A stretch of DNA of 31,100 nucleotides from DALYJJ01 sp031969915 (GTDB taxonomy: Bacteria > Acidobacteriota > Terriglobia > Bryobacterales > Bryobacteraceae): NCBI GenBank assembly GCA_031969915.1, contig DALYJJ010000070.1, positions 1 through 31,100 on the forward strand, read 5' to 3'. Positions 1 through 8,600 of the stretch are shown here, one piece after another. The position numbers and the translations under genes are program-made. Numbering within the stretch: position 1 is the first letter of the stretch; every line of letters begins with the position of its first letter. The notes beneath the pieces were generated by a model. That model saw nothing but the letters and a program-made list of their open reading frames with translations, ran no database searches and was not told where the DNA came from.

Positions 1-2154
1 CAAACGGTTCGCCGGGTCCTTCGCCGCCGCCTGCTCCACCGCGCGGCTCGACATCTGATAGGTGCTGCTTAAGACGATCATCCGGTGCAGCGCCTTCACG
101 CGCCAGCCACTCTCCATGAACCGGCTCGCAAGGTAATCCAACAATTCCGGATGCGCCGGGCGATCCCCCGTAGCTCCGAAGTTGTCCGTGGTGCGCACCA
201 GGCCCGCTCCGAAATGATGCCGCCAGATTCGGTTCACCATCACCCGCGCGGTCAGCGGATTCTTCCGGCTGGCCATCCACTCGGCGATCTCCAGCCGCCC
301 GCTGCCCCGCTCAATGACCGGTTGCTGATCGCCGGCCACGACTTGCAGGAAGCGCCGCGGCACCGCTTCGCCCAGGTTCAGATGGCTACCCCGAAGATGC
401 ACTCGGACGTCGCGCGGCTCCTCGTCGGCGGCCACGGCCGCGAAAGCGGAAGGCGGAATCTGCGCCTCTAGGGCGTCGCGCCCGGCCACTGCCGAGGGCG
501 TCTCGCCACCGTCACCCGGCACGGTGGTCGCCGGCGGATCTTTCAGGTGCGAGAACGCGATCTCCTCCACGAAAATGCTGCCCTCGCGGCTTTGGTCGAC
601 AATTTCGTAGTAACAATCCCTTTCCCGTTCGAACGTCAGCCGCAGCGTCTGCCACTCCGCGCCCGCGCCGCCCTTGGGATACAAGTGCTGTCCCTTGTAT
701 CCGTCGCACACGCTCGTGAAGCGAATGGGTGCGTTCTCGCGCAGCGGGGGCTCTCCCTTTGTCCCGCCCAGCCGCACGTGCAGGAACAAGTGCTTGCCGG
801 TGCGGATCCGCGGCGATGTCAGCGTCCCCACGAAACGCTCCGAGCCGGCCGCGAGCGAATCGGCCGAGCCCCGCCGGGCACCCTCGCCAAACGCGATGCC
901 GGAGGCGGTCCAGCGGCCGAAATCGCGGCCTTCGAATCGTTCGAACACCTGGTCTTCGGCCCGGTAGACGACGGCCGGCGGCGCTGGCCGCGCAGCCGGA
1001 GGCGGCAACTCCCGGAGCTTCCGGCTGAGCGCCTCCAGGAACTCCGATTGCGCCCTCGAATCGATCGACCGTTCCCGCATCGCCGTGCTGTGCAACACGC
1101 CCGCCAGGGCGTAATAGTCGGACGTCGGAATCGGATCGAACTTGTGGTCGTGGCAGCGCGCGCAGGCCACCGTCAGCCCTTGGAACGCCTTGCCGATCAC
1201 GTCGATCTGGTTGTCCACTTCGTCCGCGCGCGACTTCACGGAGTCCGTCGCGCTGTTCAGCACTTCCCCGAACCAGAAGGGCGCAGTGCCCAGCGGCGAT
1301 TCCTCAAACGCTCCGTCCGCCGTCAGCCGCGGCTTCGATAGCAGGTCGCCCGCGACATGTTCGCGTACGAACTCGTCGTACGGCAGATCCAGGTTGAAGG
1401 CGCGAATCACGTAGTCGCGGTACCGCCACGGCGCCAGCTTGTCGTTGTCGTACTCGTGCCCGTTGGTCTCGGCGTACCGCATCAGGTCCAGCCAGTGCCG
1501 CGCCCACCGCTCGCCGTAGTGCGGCGACGCGAGCAGCCGGTCCACCACGTTCGCGAAAGCCCCCGGCGATGAGTCCTCCAGGAATGCGCGAACCTCCGCC
1601 GGCGTGGGCGGCAGGCCCGTCAGATCGAAGGTCACACGCCGCAACAGCGTCCGCTTATCGGCGCGCCCCGCGGGCGCCAACTGCGCCTGCTCGAGTTTCT
1701 GCAGAATGAAGGCGTCGACTGGCGACTGCACCCATGCCTGGTTCCCCACCTTCGGCACCGGCGGATTCGCCACCGGCTGAAACGACCAGTGCCTCGCCGT
1801 CCCCGCACTTGCGGCCTCGGGGTAGGCCGCGCCCATCTTGATCCACGCCGCGACGTCCGCGATCTGGTCGCCCGGCAGCTTGCCCGACGGGGGCATCTTC
1901 ACCGCGTGCGCGTAGGTCAGGGCCCGGTAGAGAGCACTCGCCTCCGGATCCCCTTTCGCCACCACCCGCCCGATCCCCTCGCCCGTGTCCACCCGCACGT
2001 TTCCCATCGGCCGCGCCACCGCCTTGCTGTGGCACGCGTAGCAGTTCTTCACCAGCACCGGCCGAACGCGCTTCTCGAAGAACTCCACGGGCTCCGCCGC
2101 CCACAACGGCACAGCCCCGGCCACCACCAACCCAACCGCCCAGCGCCCAAACAT
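1..2154 (-). CDS. Planctomycete-type cytochrome / DUF1549-DUF1553 secreted protein (C-terminus cut by window edge)
   Basis: An open frame of 718 codons runs from an ATG at 2154 off the left edge. Residues 1-20 look like a Sec signal peptide (MFGRWAVGLVVAG...AA). A haem-binding CYACH at residues 38-42 begins a PSCyt1-like domain. A DUF1549 (PSCyt2) region follows, with a second CxxCH (CARCH, residues about 331-335) and the family context HDHKFDPI. Residues about 390-550 form a beta-rich insert resembling the jelly-roll found in some members of this family (YYEIVDQS, IFVEEIAF). The DUF1553 (PSD1) domain begins near residue 610, with NRIWRHHFG and TTDNFGATG. Proteins of this architecture are abundant in Planctomycetes and Solibacter-like Acidobacteria and are thought to be exported, but the reaction is unknown. 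Genes for DUF1501 proteins often follow; that position lies outside the window. TAGGCT sits 7 bp before the ATG and no clear Shine-Dalgarno is seen. Confidence 0.9.
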   Translation of the reverse strand, partial: MFGRWAVGLVVAGAVPLWAAEPVEFFEKRVRPVLVKNCYACHSKAVARPMGNVRVDTGEGIGRVVAKGDPEASALYRALTYAHAVKMPPSGKLPGDQIADVAAWIKMGAAYPEAASAGTARHWSFQPVANPPVPKVGNQAWVQSPVDAFILQKLEQAQLAPAGRADKRTLLRRVTFDLTGLPPTPAEVRAFLEDSSPGAFANVVDRLLASPHYGERWARHWLDLMRYAETNGHEYDNDKLAPWRYRDYVIRAFNLDLPYDEFVREHVAGDLLSKPRLTADGAFEESPLGTAPFWFGEVLNSATDSVKSRADEVDNQIDVIGKAFQGLTVACARCHDHKFDPIPTSDYYALAGVLHSTAMRERSIDSRAQSEFLEALSRKLRELPPPAARPAPPAVVYRAEDQVFERFEGRDFGRWTASGIAFGEGARRGSADSLAAGSERFVGTLTSPRIRTGKHLFLHVRLGGTKGEPPLRENAPIRFTSVCDGYKGQHLYPKGGAGAEWQTLRLTFERERDCYYEIVDQSREGSIFVEEIAFSHLKDPPATTVPGDGGETPSAVAGRDALEAQIPPSAFAAVAADEEPRDVRVHLRGSHLNLGEAVPRRFLQVVAGDQQPVIERGSGRLEIAEWMASRKNPLTARVMVNRIWRHHFGAGLVRTTDNFGATGDRPAHPELLDYLASRFMESGWRVKALHRMIVLSSTYQMSSRAVEQAAAKDPANRL

Positions 2155-2171
2155 TAAGTAAAGCCTACCCC

Positions 2172-2200
2172 AAAAACCGGGGACGGACCCCGGTTTTTTT
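2172..2200 (-). terminator. Perfect 11-bp inverted repeat with T-tract, probable rho-independent terminator
   Basis: The arms AAAAACCGGGG (2172-2182) and CCCCGGTTTTT (2188-2198) are perfectly complementary around the 5-nt loop ACGGA. Read on the minus strand the hairpin ends in five T and lies about 40 bp after the stop of the PQQ-propeller gene, so it probably ends that transcript before the DUF1549 gene. Read on the plus strand the T-tract is seven long, so it could work both ways. It could instead be one copy of a dispersed palindromic repeat; I found no second copy in this window. Confidence 0.6.
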
Positions 2201-2238
2201 CCGAGCGCCGAGGACGTCCCGGCCCGGCCCCCGGGCGA

Positions 2239-3540
2239 CTACCGCGGGTTGCGGATCCGGTACAGGTGCTTGTCGCTTCGGACGTAGATCGAATCCCCGG
2301 CCAGCGCGAGCGACGCATACACCGGTTCGCCCAAGGCGTTCTTGCCCAGGAGTTCGTAGGCAGCGCCCGCCTTCACGACGTACGTGTCCCCATCGTTACT
2401 CGTGATCAGGATCCTGCCGTCGAACGCCACCGGCGAAGCCGTGAACTGTCCCGGGGCGGGGAAGCGCTTCGATTCGTAGAGCGGCTCTCCCGTCTTCGCA
2501 TCCAGGCACGTCAGAAGCCCTGCGCCCGTCATCAGGTAGAGGCGCCCGTCGTAGAGCAGCGGCGAGGGCAGGTAGCCCGTACCCTTCGTATATCGCCACG
2601 CGATGCGGTCCTCGCCGGGCTTCGGATCCAGCCGGATGGCCATCGTCTTCTTGTTCGGATACCCGCTCGACACGAACACCAGTCCATGCCCGGCCACCGG
2701 CGTGTGGACCACGTTGTTCTCCAGGCCCTCCGTGCGCCAGAGTTCCTTCCCCGTGCGCGGGTGGTAGGCGACGACGTCTTCCGTCGACGGGACCAGCAGT
2801 TGCGGGCCCTGCACCACCAGCGGCGTCGTCCACGTCAGCGTGTTCTTCCGGGGTGTGCGCCAGGCAACCGTGCCGTCCTTCGTTCGCACCGCCGCCAGGA
2901 AAGAGCCTTCTCCTTCATCCTGGTCGCACAGCAGCAGAATCAGGTCTTCGAAGAGAACCGGCGAGCCGCCGCCACCCACCCCCAGCGTGGCCACGCCGCC
3001 CAGGTTCTGCGACCAGATCAGTTTGCCGTCGAAGTCGTACTTGTAAAGCCCCTGCGATTCGAACCACGCATACACGTGCTTCCCGTCCGTCACCGGCGTG
3101 GCGGAAGCGTAGGTGTTGAACTTGTGAATGTCGTCGAAAACCTTGCCTTCGTAGGCCGTTCGCTCCCACAACAGTTTGCCGGACGCGCCGTCGAAGGCGA
3201 GAACCTTCAGCGTGTGCTTGCGATTGCCGCTGACGCTATCCGGGTGCACGAAGGGCTCGTTGTTGATCTTGTGTTTCACCGGCGCCGCTCCGGGAATCAC
3301 GTCTCCTTCGATGTCCGCTGTGAGGAAGATTCGGTTGCCCCAAATCACCGGCGACGAATGTCCCCGTCCAGGAACCGGTGCCTTCCAGGCCACGTTCCGG
3401 GCGCCCGACCATTCGACGGGCAGGCCCTTCAGCGCCGAGGCGCCGTCGGCCAGCGGGCCGCGCCACCCGGGCCAGACGTCCGGGCGCGGTTCGGCGGCCA
3501 GCGGGAGCGCCAACGTGAGTGCAAGAGCGAGACGGTTCAT
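2239..3540 (-). CDS. Secreted PQQ-like beta-propeller (BamB-fold) protein
   Basis: The gene encodes 433 residues with a Sec signal peptide (MNRLALALTLALPLAA, about 16 residues) followed by PDVWPGWRGP, a start common to exported PQQ-repeat proteins of Acidobacteria and Planctomycetes. At least five propeller blades are visible through their signature G-x-x-x-W turns: FDGASGKLLW, FDGKLIW, KDGTVAW, HPRTGKELW and DAKTGEPLY. The ATG at 3540 is supported by GGAAGGAA six bases upstream. It has no catalytic domain, so a binding or scaffold role is more likely than quinoprotein dehydrogenase activity. It lies 70 bp downstream of the tmRNA on the same strand with no obvious terminator between, and ends before the hairpin at 2172-2200. 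The neighbouring cytochrome-domain gene points to a shared extracytoplasmic function, but that is inference. Confidence 0.88.
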   Translation of the reverse strand: MNRLALALTLALPLAAEPRPDVWPGWRGPLADGASALKGLPVEWSGARNVAWKAPVPGRGHSSPVIWGNRIFLTADIEGDVIPGAAPVKHKINNEPFVHPDSVSGNRKHTLKVLAFDGASGKLLWERTAYEGKVFDDIHKFNTYASATPVTDGKHVYAWFESQGLYKYDFDGKLIWSQNLGGVATLGVGGGGSPVLFEDLILLLCDQDEGEGSFLAAVRTKDGTVAWRTPRKNTLTWTTPLVVQGPQLLVPSTEDVVAYHPRTGKELWRTEGLENNVVHTPVAGHGLVFVSSGYPNKKTMAIRLDPKPGEDRIAWRYTKGTGYLPSPLLYDGRLYLMTGAGLLTCLDAKTGEPLYESKRFPAPGQFTASPVAFDGRILITSNDGDTYVVKAGAAYELLGKNALGEPVYASLALAGDSIYVRSDKHLYRIRNPR

Positions 3541-3610
3541 CAGATTCCTTCCGTGCGGGAGGCCACGGGGCGGTGGCAGGCAGGCCGTTCTTCAGTGTGT
3601 CGAGATTTCA

Positions 3611-3960
3611 TGGTGGAGGCGGCGGGAGTTGAACCCGCGTCCGAGAAAGTCCGCCGTGACAAGCCTACGTGTGTATCCGGTTCGTATTTGTTCGACTGGC
3701 GCCGCTGAACCGGCAAGAAACGCCAGCTTAGCCCGATTGATCTCGGCTTGGGGCTCCGAGCAGAAGCCTTACACCCAGCCCGCGAGATGACGCCCACTAG
3801 CCGGAGTGCGAGCCCCCCGGCCGGGGCGGCTACCTAATTAATTAGGCAGCGTATGCAAACTGCTGATTGGCAGTTATGGTTTTCCGATCGTTTTACGGGA
3901 GCTCGGAACCCGACACGCCTTACCACAACGATTCAATCCCGTCGAAGCCAGTACGCCCCC
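3611..3960 (-). ncRNA. ssrA: transfer-messenger RNA (tmRNA)
   Basis: On the minus strand the 5' end reads GGGGGCGUACUGGCUUCGAC, the classic tmRNA start. The 3' end contains the T-arm GGGUUCAACUCCCGCC followed by the acceptor strand and an encoded CCA. The 5' GGGGGCG pairs with the 3' CGCCUCC region to form the alanyl acceptor stem. The 350-nt length is typical for a one-piece bacterial tmRNA. With SmpB it rescues stalled ribosomes and tags the unfinished protein for degradation. A protein-coding reading of this stretch is not credible. The tag reading frame is given separately. The only long non-protein gap of the window (3541-4003) is accounted for by this gene. Confidence 0.97.
3842..3871 (-). 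other. tmRNA tag-peptide reading frame (ANQQFAYAA)
   Basis: Reading on the minus strand from GCC at 3871, the codons GCC AAU CAG CAG UUU GCA UAC GCU GCC UAA give the nine-residue tag ANQQFAYAA. It begins with the usual Ala-Asn and ends in Ala-Ala, as needed for ClpXP-type degradation. The penultimate position is Tyr rather than the common Leu. The stop is followed by a further in-frame UAA (UAAUUAAUUAGG). From memory, the Solibacter tag is ANTQFAYAA, which would fit this lineage. Confidence 0.9.
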
Positions 3961-3980
3961 ACGGTTGATCTGACATCTCC

Positions 3981-3986
3981 ATTGTA
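3981..3986 (-). promoter_or_regulatory. Candidate -10 box of ssrA
   Basis: TACAAT on the minus strand ends 20 bp before the mature 5' end of the tmRNA. This would give a short 5' leader for removal by RNase P. No convincing -35 is seen at 16-18 bp spacing. The box lies just past the stop codon of the SRPBCC gene, so the tmRNA could also receive read-through. Confidence 0.4.
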
Positions 3987-4003
3987 GCGCCGACGCCGTA
4001 CTG

Positions 4004-4447
4004 CTAGACGTCCACATATCCGTCGTACCAGCCGCGCTCGGGGTCGCGGTTGCGCAGATCCACGTCGAAGTCCGCCGCCGCCTTCAGGTTGAGGAGCACC
4101 GAAACCCATCCCGCCACGTTCTCCAACCGGTCTTCTTCGGGGACGTTCCATTCGGTGAGGGTCAGGTCGGTGCCGCCCGCGCCGTCCGGAATCAGTTCAA
4201 TGGTCACGTGGCTGCCGGAAAAATAGGTGAGCGAGAAGCGGTGGGGCGGCGTGCTTTCGAGCACCCGGCTCACCAGTTTCTGCCCGTTCACAAACGTGAA
4301 GAGGATCTCGCCGTCCAGCTCGGGTGCGGATTCCGCCCAGAATCGTTTCCTGCCCTGCGGTGTCGCCAGCAGGCGATACACGGCATCGGGCTTCGACCTC
4401 AAATGCAGACGCCAGCGAATGAACGCAGGATCACCCTGAATGGCCAT
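4004..4447 (-). CDS. SRPBCC / AHSA1-like domain protein
   Basis: The product is 147 residues from the ATG at 4447 (MAIQGDPAFIRWRLHL). The frame stays open upstream to 4549, but those 34 codons look like low-complexity upstream DNA. The chosen start gives the usual length of the AHSA1/START-like fold and has AGGGGGA about 12 bases upstream. The order of elements fits SRPBCC proteins: an N-terminal strand, a helix with AVYRLLATPQGRKRFW, the strand EILFTFVNGQKLVSRV, VTIELIPDGAGGTDLTLTEW near residue 100, and a long C-terminal helix (VAGWVSVLLNLKAAADF). Members bind small hydrophobic ligands or act as stress proteins; the ligand here cannot be told. A perfect 17-bp palindrome lies 19 bp upstream of the start. 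ArsR-family regulators often accompany AHSA1 genes, but none is seen in this window. Confidence 0.82.
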   Translation of the reverse strand: MAIQGDPAFIRWRLHLRSKPDAVYRLLATPQGRKRFWAESAPELDGEILFTFVNGQKLVSRVLESTPPHRFSLTYFSGSHVTIELIPDGAGGTDLTLTEWNVPEEDRLENVAGWVSVLLNLKAAADFDVDLRNRDPERGWYDGYVDV

Positions 4448-4465
4448 GAACGGCGCTCGTCCCCC

Positions 4466-4482
4466 TGACCGTGTCACGGTCA
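4466..4482. promoter_or_regulatory. Perfect 17-bp palindrome, candidate operator
   Basis: TGACCGTGTCACGGTCA is an exact inverted repeat of 8 bp arms around a single central base. It lies between the VWFA gene and the SRPBCC gene, ending 18 bp before the SRPBCC start codon and immediately upstream of its ribosome-binding site. Such dyads are typical sites for dimeric regulators. The regulator is unknown. It has no T-tract and a 1-nt loop, so it is not a terminator. Confidence 0.5.
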
Positions 4483-4606
4483 CGGCAGTTTCAGCCCCCG
4501 GGCTTGGGCTACGGGCCGCGGAATTGAGCCACGATCGGTACGCCAGCACGGTTCCTCTGCCTTCTATTCAACAGAAGACGAAGAACCTCGCGTAATGTTT
4601 GTAAAC

Positions 4607-5626
4607 TTAGAAGCCGCCGCGCGGCCGGTAGCCGGGGCGCGCGGAAACGCGGTACTTCTTGCCTGGATCGGAAGTGATCTCGACGGCGATCTTCCGGAAG
4701 CCCTCGTTCGGGTTGGCCTGGGGATAGTAGGTAATGGTGTAGGAGTTGCCTAGATCCTCGCGGATACCCTCGAAGGCTTCCACCTGTTTCTGCCAGGTCT
4801 TGGCGAAGTAAGCCTTCCCGCCGGTGCGGGTGGCCAGGCGTTTGAACACGCCGCTCGAGATCGGATCCTTCGAAGCGTCGTTGGTGGAGATGACGTAGAT
4901 CGGAATCCCCTCGTCTTCGGCCACCGCGCGCACGTCGTCGGGGGCCACCATGCTGGCGTTGTCGGGACCGTTGGAAAACACGATCACCACTTTGCGGCCG
5001 GGCACCTTGGCCGCGTCGCGGAGGGTGAGGAGCAGGGAATTGTACAGCGCGGAATCGTCGCCCGCCACGGCCTTCCGCAGACCGAAAAGAGCGTCGTTGC
5101 GGTCGCGGGAGAGGCCGGCCGCGCGCGAGAGGTTCCGCGAGTACGTGTACACGGCCACGGAGTCCGCGCGGTCGAGGCCGCGGATGAAGTCGGCGATCGC
5201 GTCTGAGGCGTAGACGAAGCCGCGGTACATATAATTGCTCGTGTCGAAGAGAACGAACACATTGGTGCCCACGAAGGCGTCGGTGCCCGAGCCGGCCTTC
5301 TCCGGATCCGCCGCCGCGACCTGCACCTGCCGGGTGCTGCCGTCCTCGAGAATCTGCAGCGGCGGCTTGTTGCCCTCGGCGAACGTCGCCAGTTTCTGCG
5401 GAATCCCGTCTTCCAGCACGCGGAAGTCGCTCGGCTTGAGGCCGTTGATGTAGCGGCCCTTGTTATCGGTGACAGTGAAACTGAGCACCACCAGTTCCAC
5501 CTTCACGCGAAAGACGGGACGCGAGGAGTCCTGCGCATCCAGGCGCGGCGCCAGAAACGCAACGGAGGCCGCGGTCATTCCCGCGATGGCCGCGGCGGCG
5601 AGATAGGAACGAAACCGGTGCATCAT
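4607..5626 (-). CDS. Secreted VWFA-domain protein of the acidobacterial type
   Basis: The product is about 339 residues. The reading frame continues upstream to 6313, but that part is the shadow of the neighbouring gene. The real start is ATG ATG CAC (5626 or 5623) with GGGAGA directly upstream; an ATG at 5635 that overlaps the upstream stop (TGATG) is a further option. A signal peptide covers residues 1 to about 31. Residues about 38-85 (VELVVLSFTVTDNKGRYING...DFRVLEDG) are the N-terminal module seen in the TIGR03436-type VWFA-related acidobacterial family. A von Willebrand A domain follows from about residue 122. Its MIDAS motif is DTSNY at about 128-132, lacking the second Ser of DxSxS, so metal binding may be altered. 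The function is unknown; the family is exported and may mediate protein-protein contacts. Confidence 0.85.
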   Translation of the reverse strand: MMHRFRSYLAAAAIAGMTAASVAFLAPRLDAQDSSRPVFRVKVELVVLSFTVTDNKGRYINGLKPSDFRVLEDGIPQKLATFAEGNKPPLQILEDGSTRQVQVAAADPEKAGSGTDAFVGTNVFVLFDTSNYMYRGFVYASDAIADFIRGLDRADSVAVYTYSRNLSRAAGLSRDRNDALFGLRKAVAGDDSALYNSLLLTLRDAAKVPGRKVVIVFSNGPDNASMVAPDDVRAVAEDEGIPIYVISTNDASKDPISSGVFKRLATRTGGKAYFAKTWQKQVEAFEGIREDLGNSYTITYYPQANPNEGFRKIAVEITSDPGKKYRVSARPGYRPRGGF

Positions 5627-5634
5627 GTCTCCCA

Positions 5635-8600
5635 TCACTGGGCCGAGGCTTTCATCTCCAGGGCCATCAGCCTCTTGTTCTGTGCTCGAACCTCTTCGCC
5701 GACGGCGCGTAGCGAGCGCAGCAGCGCCGGCCAGTCTTCCAGATGCGTCGCGAAGATCTGCTCCATCGTCTTTTGGGTCCACTCGGGCACCGACAGATTG
5801 AGCTGCGACGGCGCCATGTGGCAATCGTAGGAGAGCGCCGCGAAGTAGAGCAGGTTCGATTCCCAGCTCTCCGCCATGATGCGGCTCGAATAGCCCATCA
5901 GCGTGGGGAACGTCCGCATGTTGAGCAACTGAGGTTGATAGGTGTTGGCGAGCGTCGGCTTCGGCGTACCGAACGCCGCGGAGATCGCCTCGGGCGTCAC
6001 ATCGCGAGCCGCCGAGGAAGCAAGCTGGCGGGCCTCGGAGAGGAACGGATCCGCCGCGCTCCCGGCCTGCGCCAGTTCCAGCCCCATCAGGAAGAACTCT
6101 GAAGGCATTACGTTGTCGATGGCCTCGCGGACTTCCCCGCGCTCGATCAGTTCCGCCACGCGCCGGACGCGGGCCGGGGAAGCACGCCGGTCGAGCGCCG
6201 CGAAAACTGGTTCGCGGAGCGAAGGATTCACCGCCGCTTCGGCGAGCTTCGCTTCGGCGATCCGCATGTGCAGAGAGACCCAGCGGGTCTGCGCCGGAGT
6301 CACCCGCCACCATCTCGGCACCTTCGCGCTGAGCAGCATTTGCGGCACCAGGTCGCCCCAGATCAGCGCCTGCTCGCGAGAGGGGATCAGGAAGTTCTGC
6401 TCCGCCTCGGCGAGCGCATAGGGAAGCTGGGCCAGCGAACCCACCAGCCGGCCGCCGGCGCTCGAAGGCCAGCCGGTGCCGAAGACCTCAGTGGGACGCC
6501 ACGTCTGGTGAGCGCCTTGCGACCCGATGAAATCGTGCGAGCGCACGAACAGCGGATTGGTGAACAGCACCTGTGCGCCCGGCGGCGCGTAGTGAATATA
6601 GTTGAAGCCCACCAGCGTGTCGCGCAGGATCGGCGCCAGCAGCCCGCGGGCATCCTTGAGCTTCACCGCGTCCTGCCCGGCCTTCTCGATCACCGCGCGC
6701 AGGTTCATCTTGCGCTGCTCTTCCACGTGCTTCTCGGTCCAGAAGCCGAAGGCGAACGAGTTCTTCTCCATGGAACTCAGCGACGAGCGCGGCAACTGAA
6801 TCTCCGCGATGCGCGTGGCCAGACGGTTCAGCAGGGCGCTATTCAGCTTCTCGCCCCGGGAGAGGCTCTCCAGGTGATCGTCGAGGTCGAAGATGGTCTT
6901 GAGCGATACCAGGCGTTGGGCTTCGAAGATGCGGATCATGTCCGCGACCAGCGCGTTGTGTGTGTCGACATCGGAGGGCGCGGACACACCGGCCAGCAGG
7001 TCGATCATCCGGTCCTGCGGCGATGCATCGGCGCGGCTGTTCGCGGCCTTCAGCAAAACGTTCACGCCCGCGCGCGCCACGTCGAACAGTTGGCGCGTGT
7101 CGTCGATCTTGGCGAAGCCTCCGATCAACTGGGAAAGCGCCGCATCGGCGCCATCGCCCGGAATCACGCCCTGCCGGGTGAAGATCTGCCACAAGCCCGT
7201 GAGCGCCTGCATGGTTCCGGCCGTATCCGCTTTCAGGGCGTTATTGCCGATGTCATCCAGGCTCTTGACGATCTCGAGGTACTGAAGAATCGTCTTGTCG
7301 CTGAGGTTCGGCGCTTCGCTGAAGATGGTGTACTGCGAGCCGTACTTGCGGTACTCGCGGGCCATTCGGTCAATGGTGGCCGGCTCCAGGGGGCGCGCAC
7401 GCTGACGGTTGATGTCGCTCACCCCCATGAAGATTTTCAGTGGTTCGTTCTCCACCGCCTTACGGCACAGGGCGAAGAGCGCCTCCAGCACGTCGTCGGC
7501 GTCCTTCCAGCCCGTCGCCGCCTTGGTGAGCTTGCCGTCGTACTTACCGTGCGGGTGATTCACGAACAGGTTCTTCCAGACCTCGACGCCGCCGGGAACG
7601 TGCGCGCGGCCGTCCTTCTCCACACGCAGTCGGGCCGTCAGCAGCATCAGGTCGGTGTTGGAGCGGAAGACCGGACGCGCCGGGCCGGGGCTGGTTACCT
7701 TCCCCCGAAGCGCGGCGTAAAAGCGCTTCAGGCGCGCGGGTTCAGTGAGGTAGTCGAGGCTCGGGCCTTCGATCCGCGCAAGGGCGTCGTAGTAACCCGC
7801 CAACCAACCGTCGTCGCGCACCAGCAGGCGTTCGTAAAACACCGTGCCCTGATCCGGCGACGCACCGGCCAGATCGCCCCACGCCGCCGCGGCGCGCTGT
7901 CCGCCCGGCACAAAGGCCTTGCCGCCGCGCAGGCGGAACATGCCGCCGAAGAAATCGAGGACATGCGCGAACGCGCGAATGCGGGGCGCGGGCATGTGTT
8001 GCCGCAGGTCCTTCGCGGTCTCCGGGTCCAGTTTGGAAACTCCGAGATACAGGCGGCACAGGGAAGGGTCGCCCATAAAGAGGTCGATGAACTCGCCGGT
8101 CTTGGCGTCCTTCATGCCGGAGAGCCAATACTCGGGGCCATAGAGGACAGGAACCTTTGTCGGCCTGAAGTCGTAGACGAACGGCCGGTTGGTGCGCAGC
8201 GCCTGTTCGAGCTCTGCCAACGGGAAGCCCGAATCCATGGTGAGGAACGCACGCGTGGCGTTCACCGTTTCGAGCACCACTTCCGATCCGCACCCGCCCC
8301 GCATGCGGAAACCGAGCACTCGCAGCAGGTCGGCGGTCTGCGTGGATTCGCAGGTCTCGATCTTGATCTCTTTCCCCGCCCCGGCCAACTTCTCCAATTC
8401 GCGAGCCTGCGAGAGATAGCGGAAGACGAGCTTCAGGTACTCCGTCTGATCCAGCGATTCGCTGGACGCGGCCGCCTGGTAGCCGCTGGTGACGATGTTG
8501 CGCGCGAGCGCGGGCAGCAGGTCCTGCGGCGGAAGGTCCGGCGAGAGCGCCGCCATGCGGGCGAACGAGCGTATCGGTCCGGGGATGTCGGCGTGCGCCA

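Noticed and set aside
3611..3660. T-arm and CCA resembling a tRNA gene
   Set aside because: It is the 3' tRNA-like part of the tmRNA; there is no anticodon arm.
2266..3708. Long plus-strand frame (480 codons) over the PQQ gene and tmRNA
   Set aside because: It runs through the tmRNA and reads as an Arg-rich shadow of the propeller gene.
4448..4549. Upstream extension of the SRPBCC gene
   Set aside because: It would add 34 non-conserved residues and read through the palindrome; the ATG at 4447 has a ribosome-binding site and gives the usual family length.
5627..6313. Upstream extension of the VWFA frame
   Set aside because: It overlaps the coding region of the 1116-residue gene in another frame; the signal peptide begins at 5626 or nearby.
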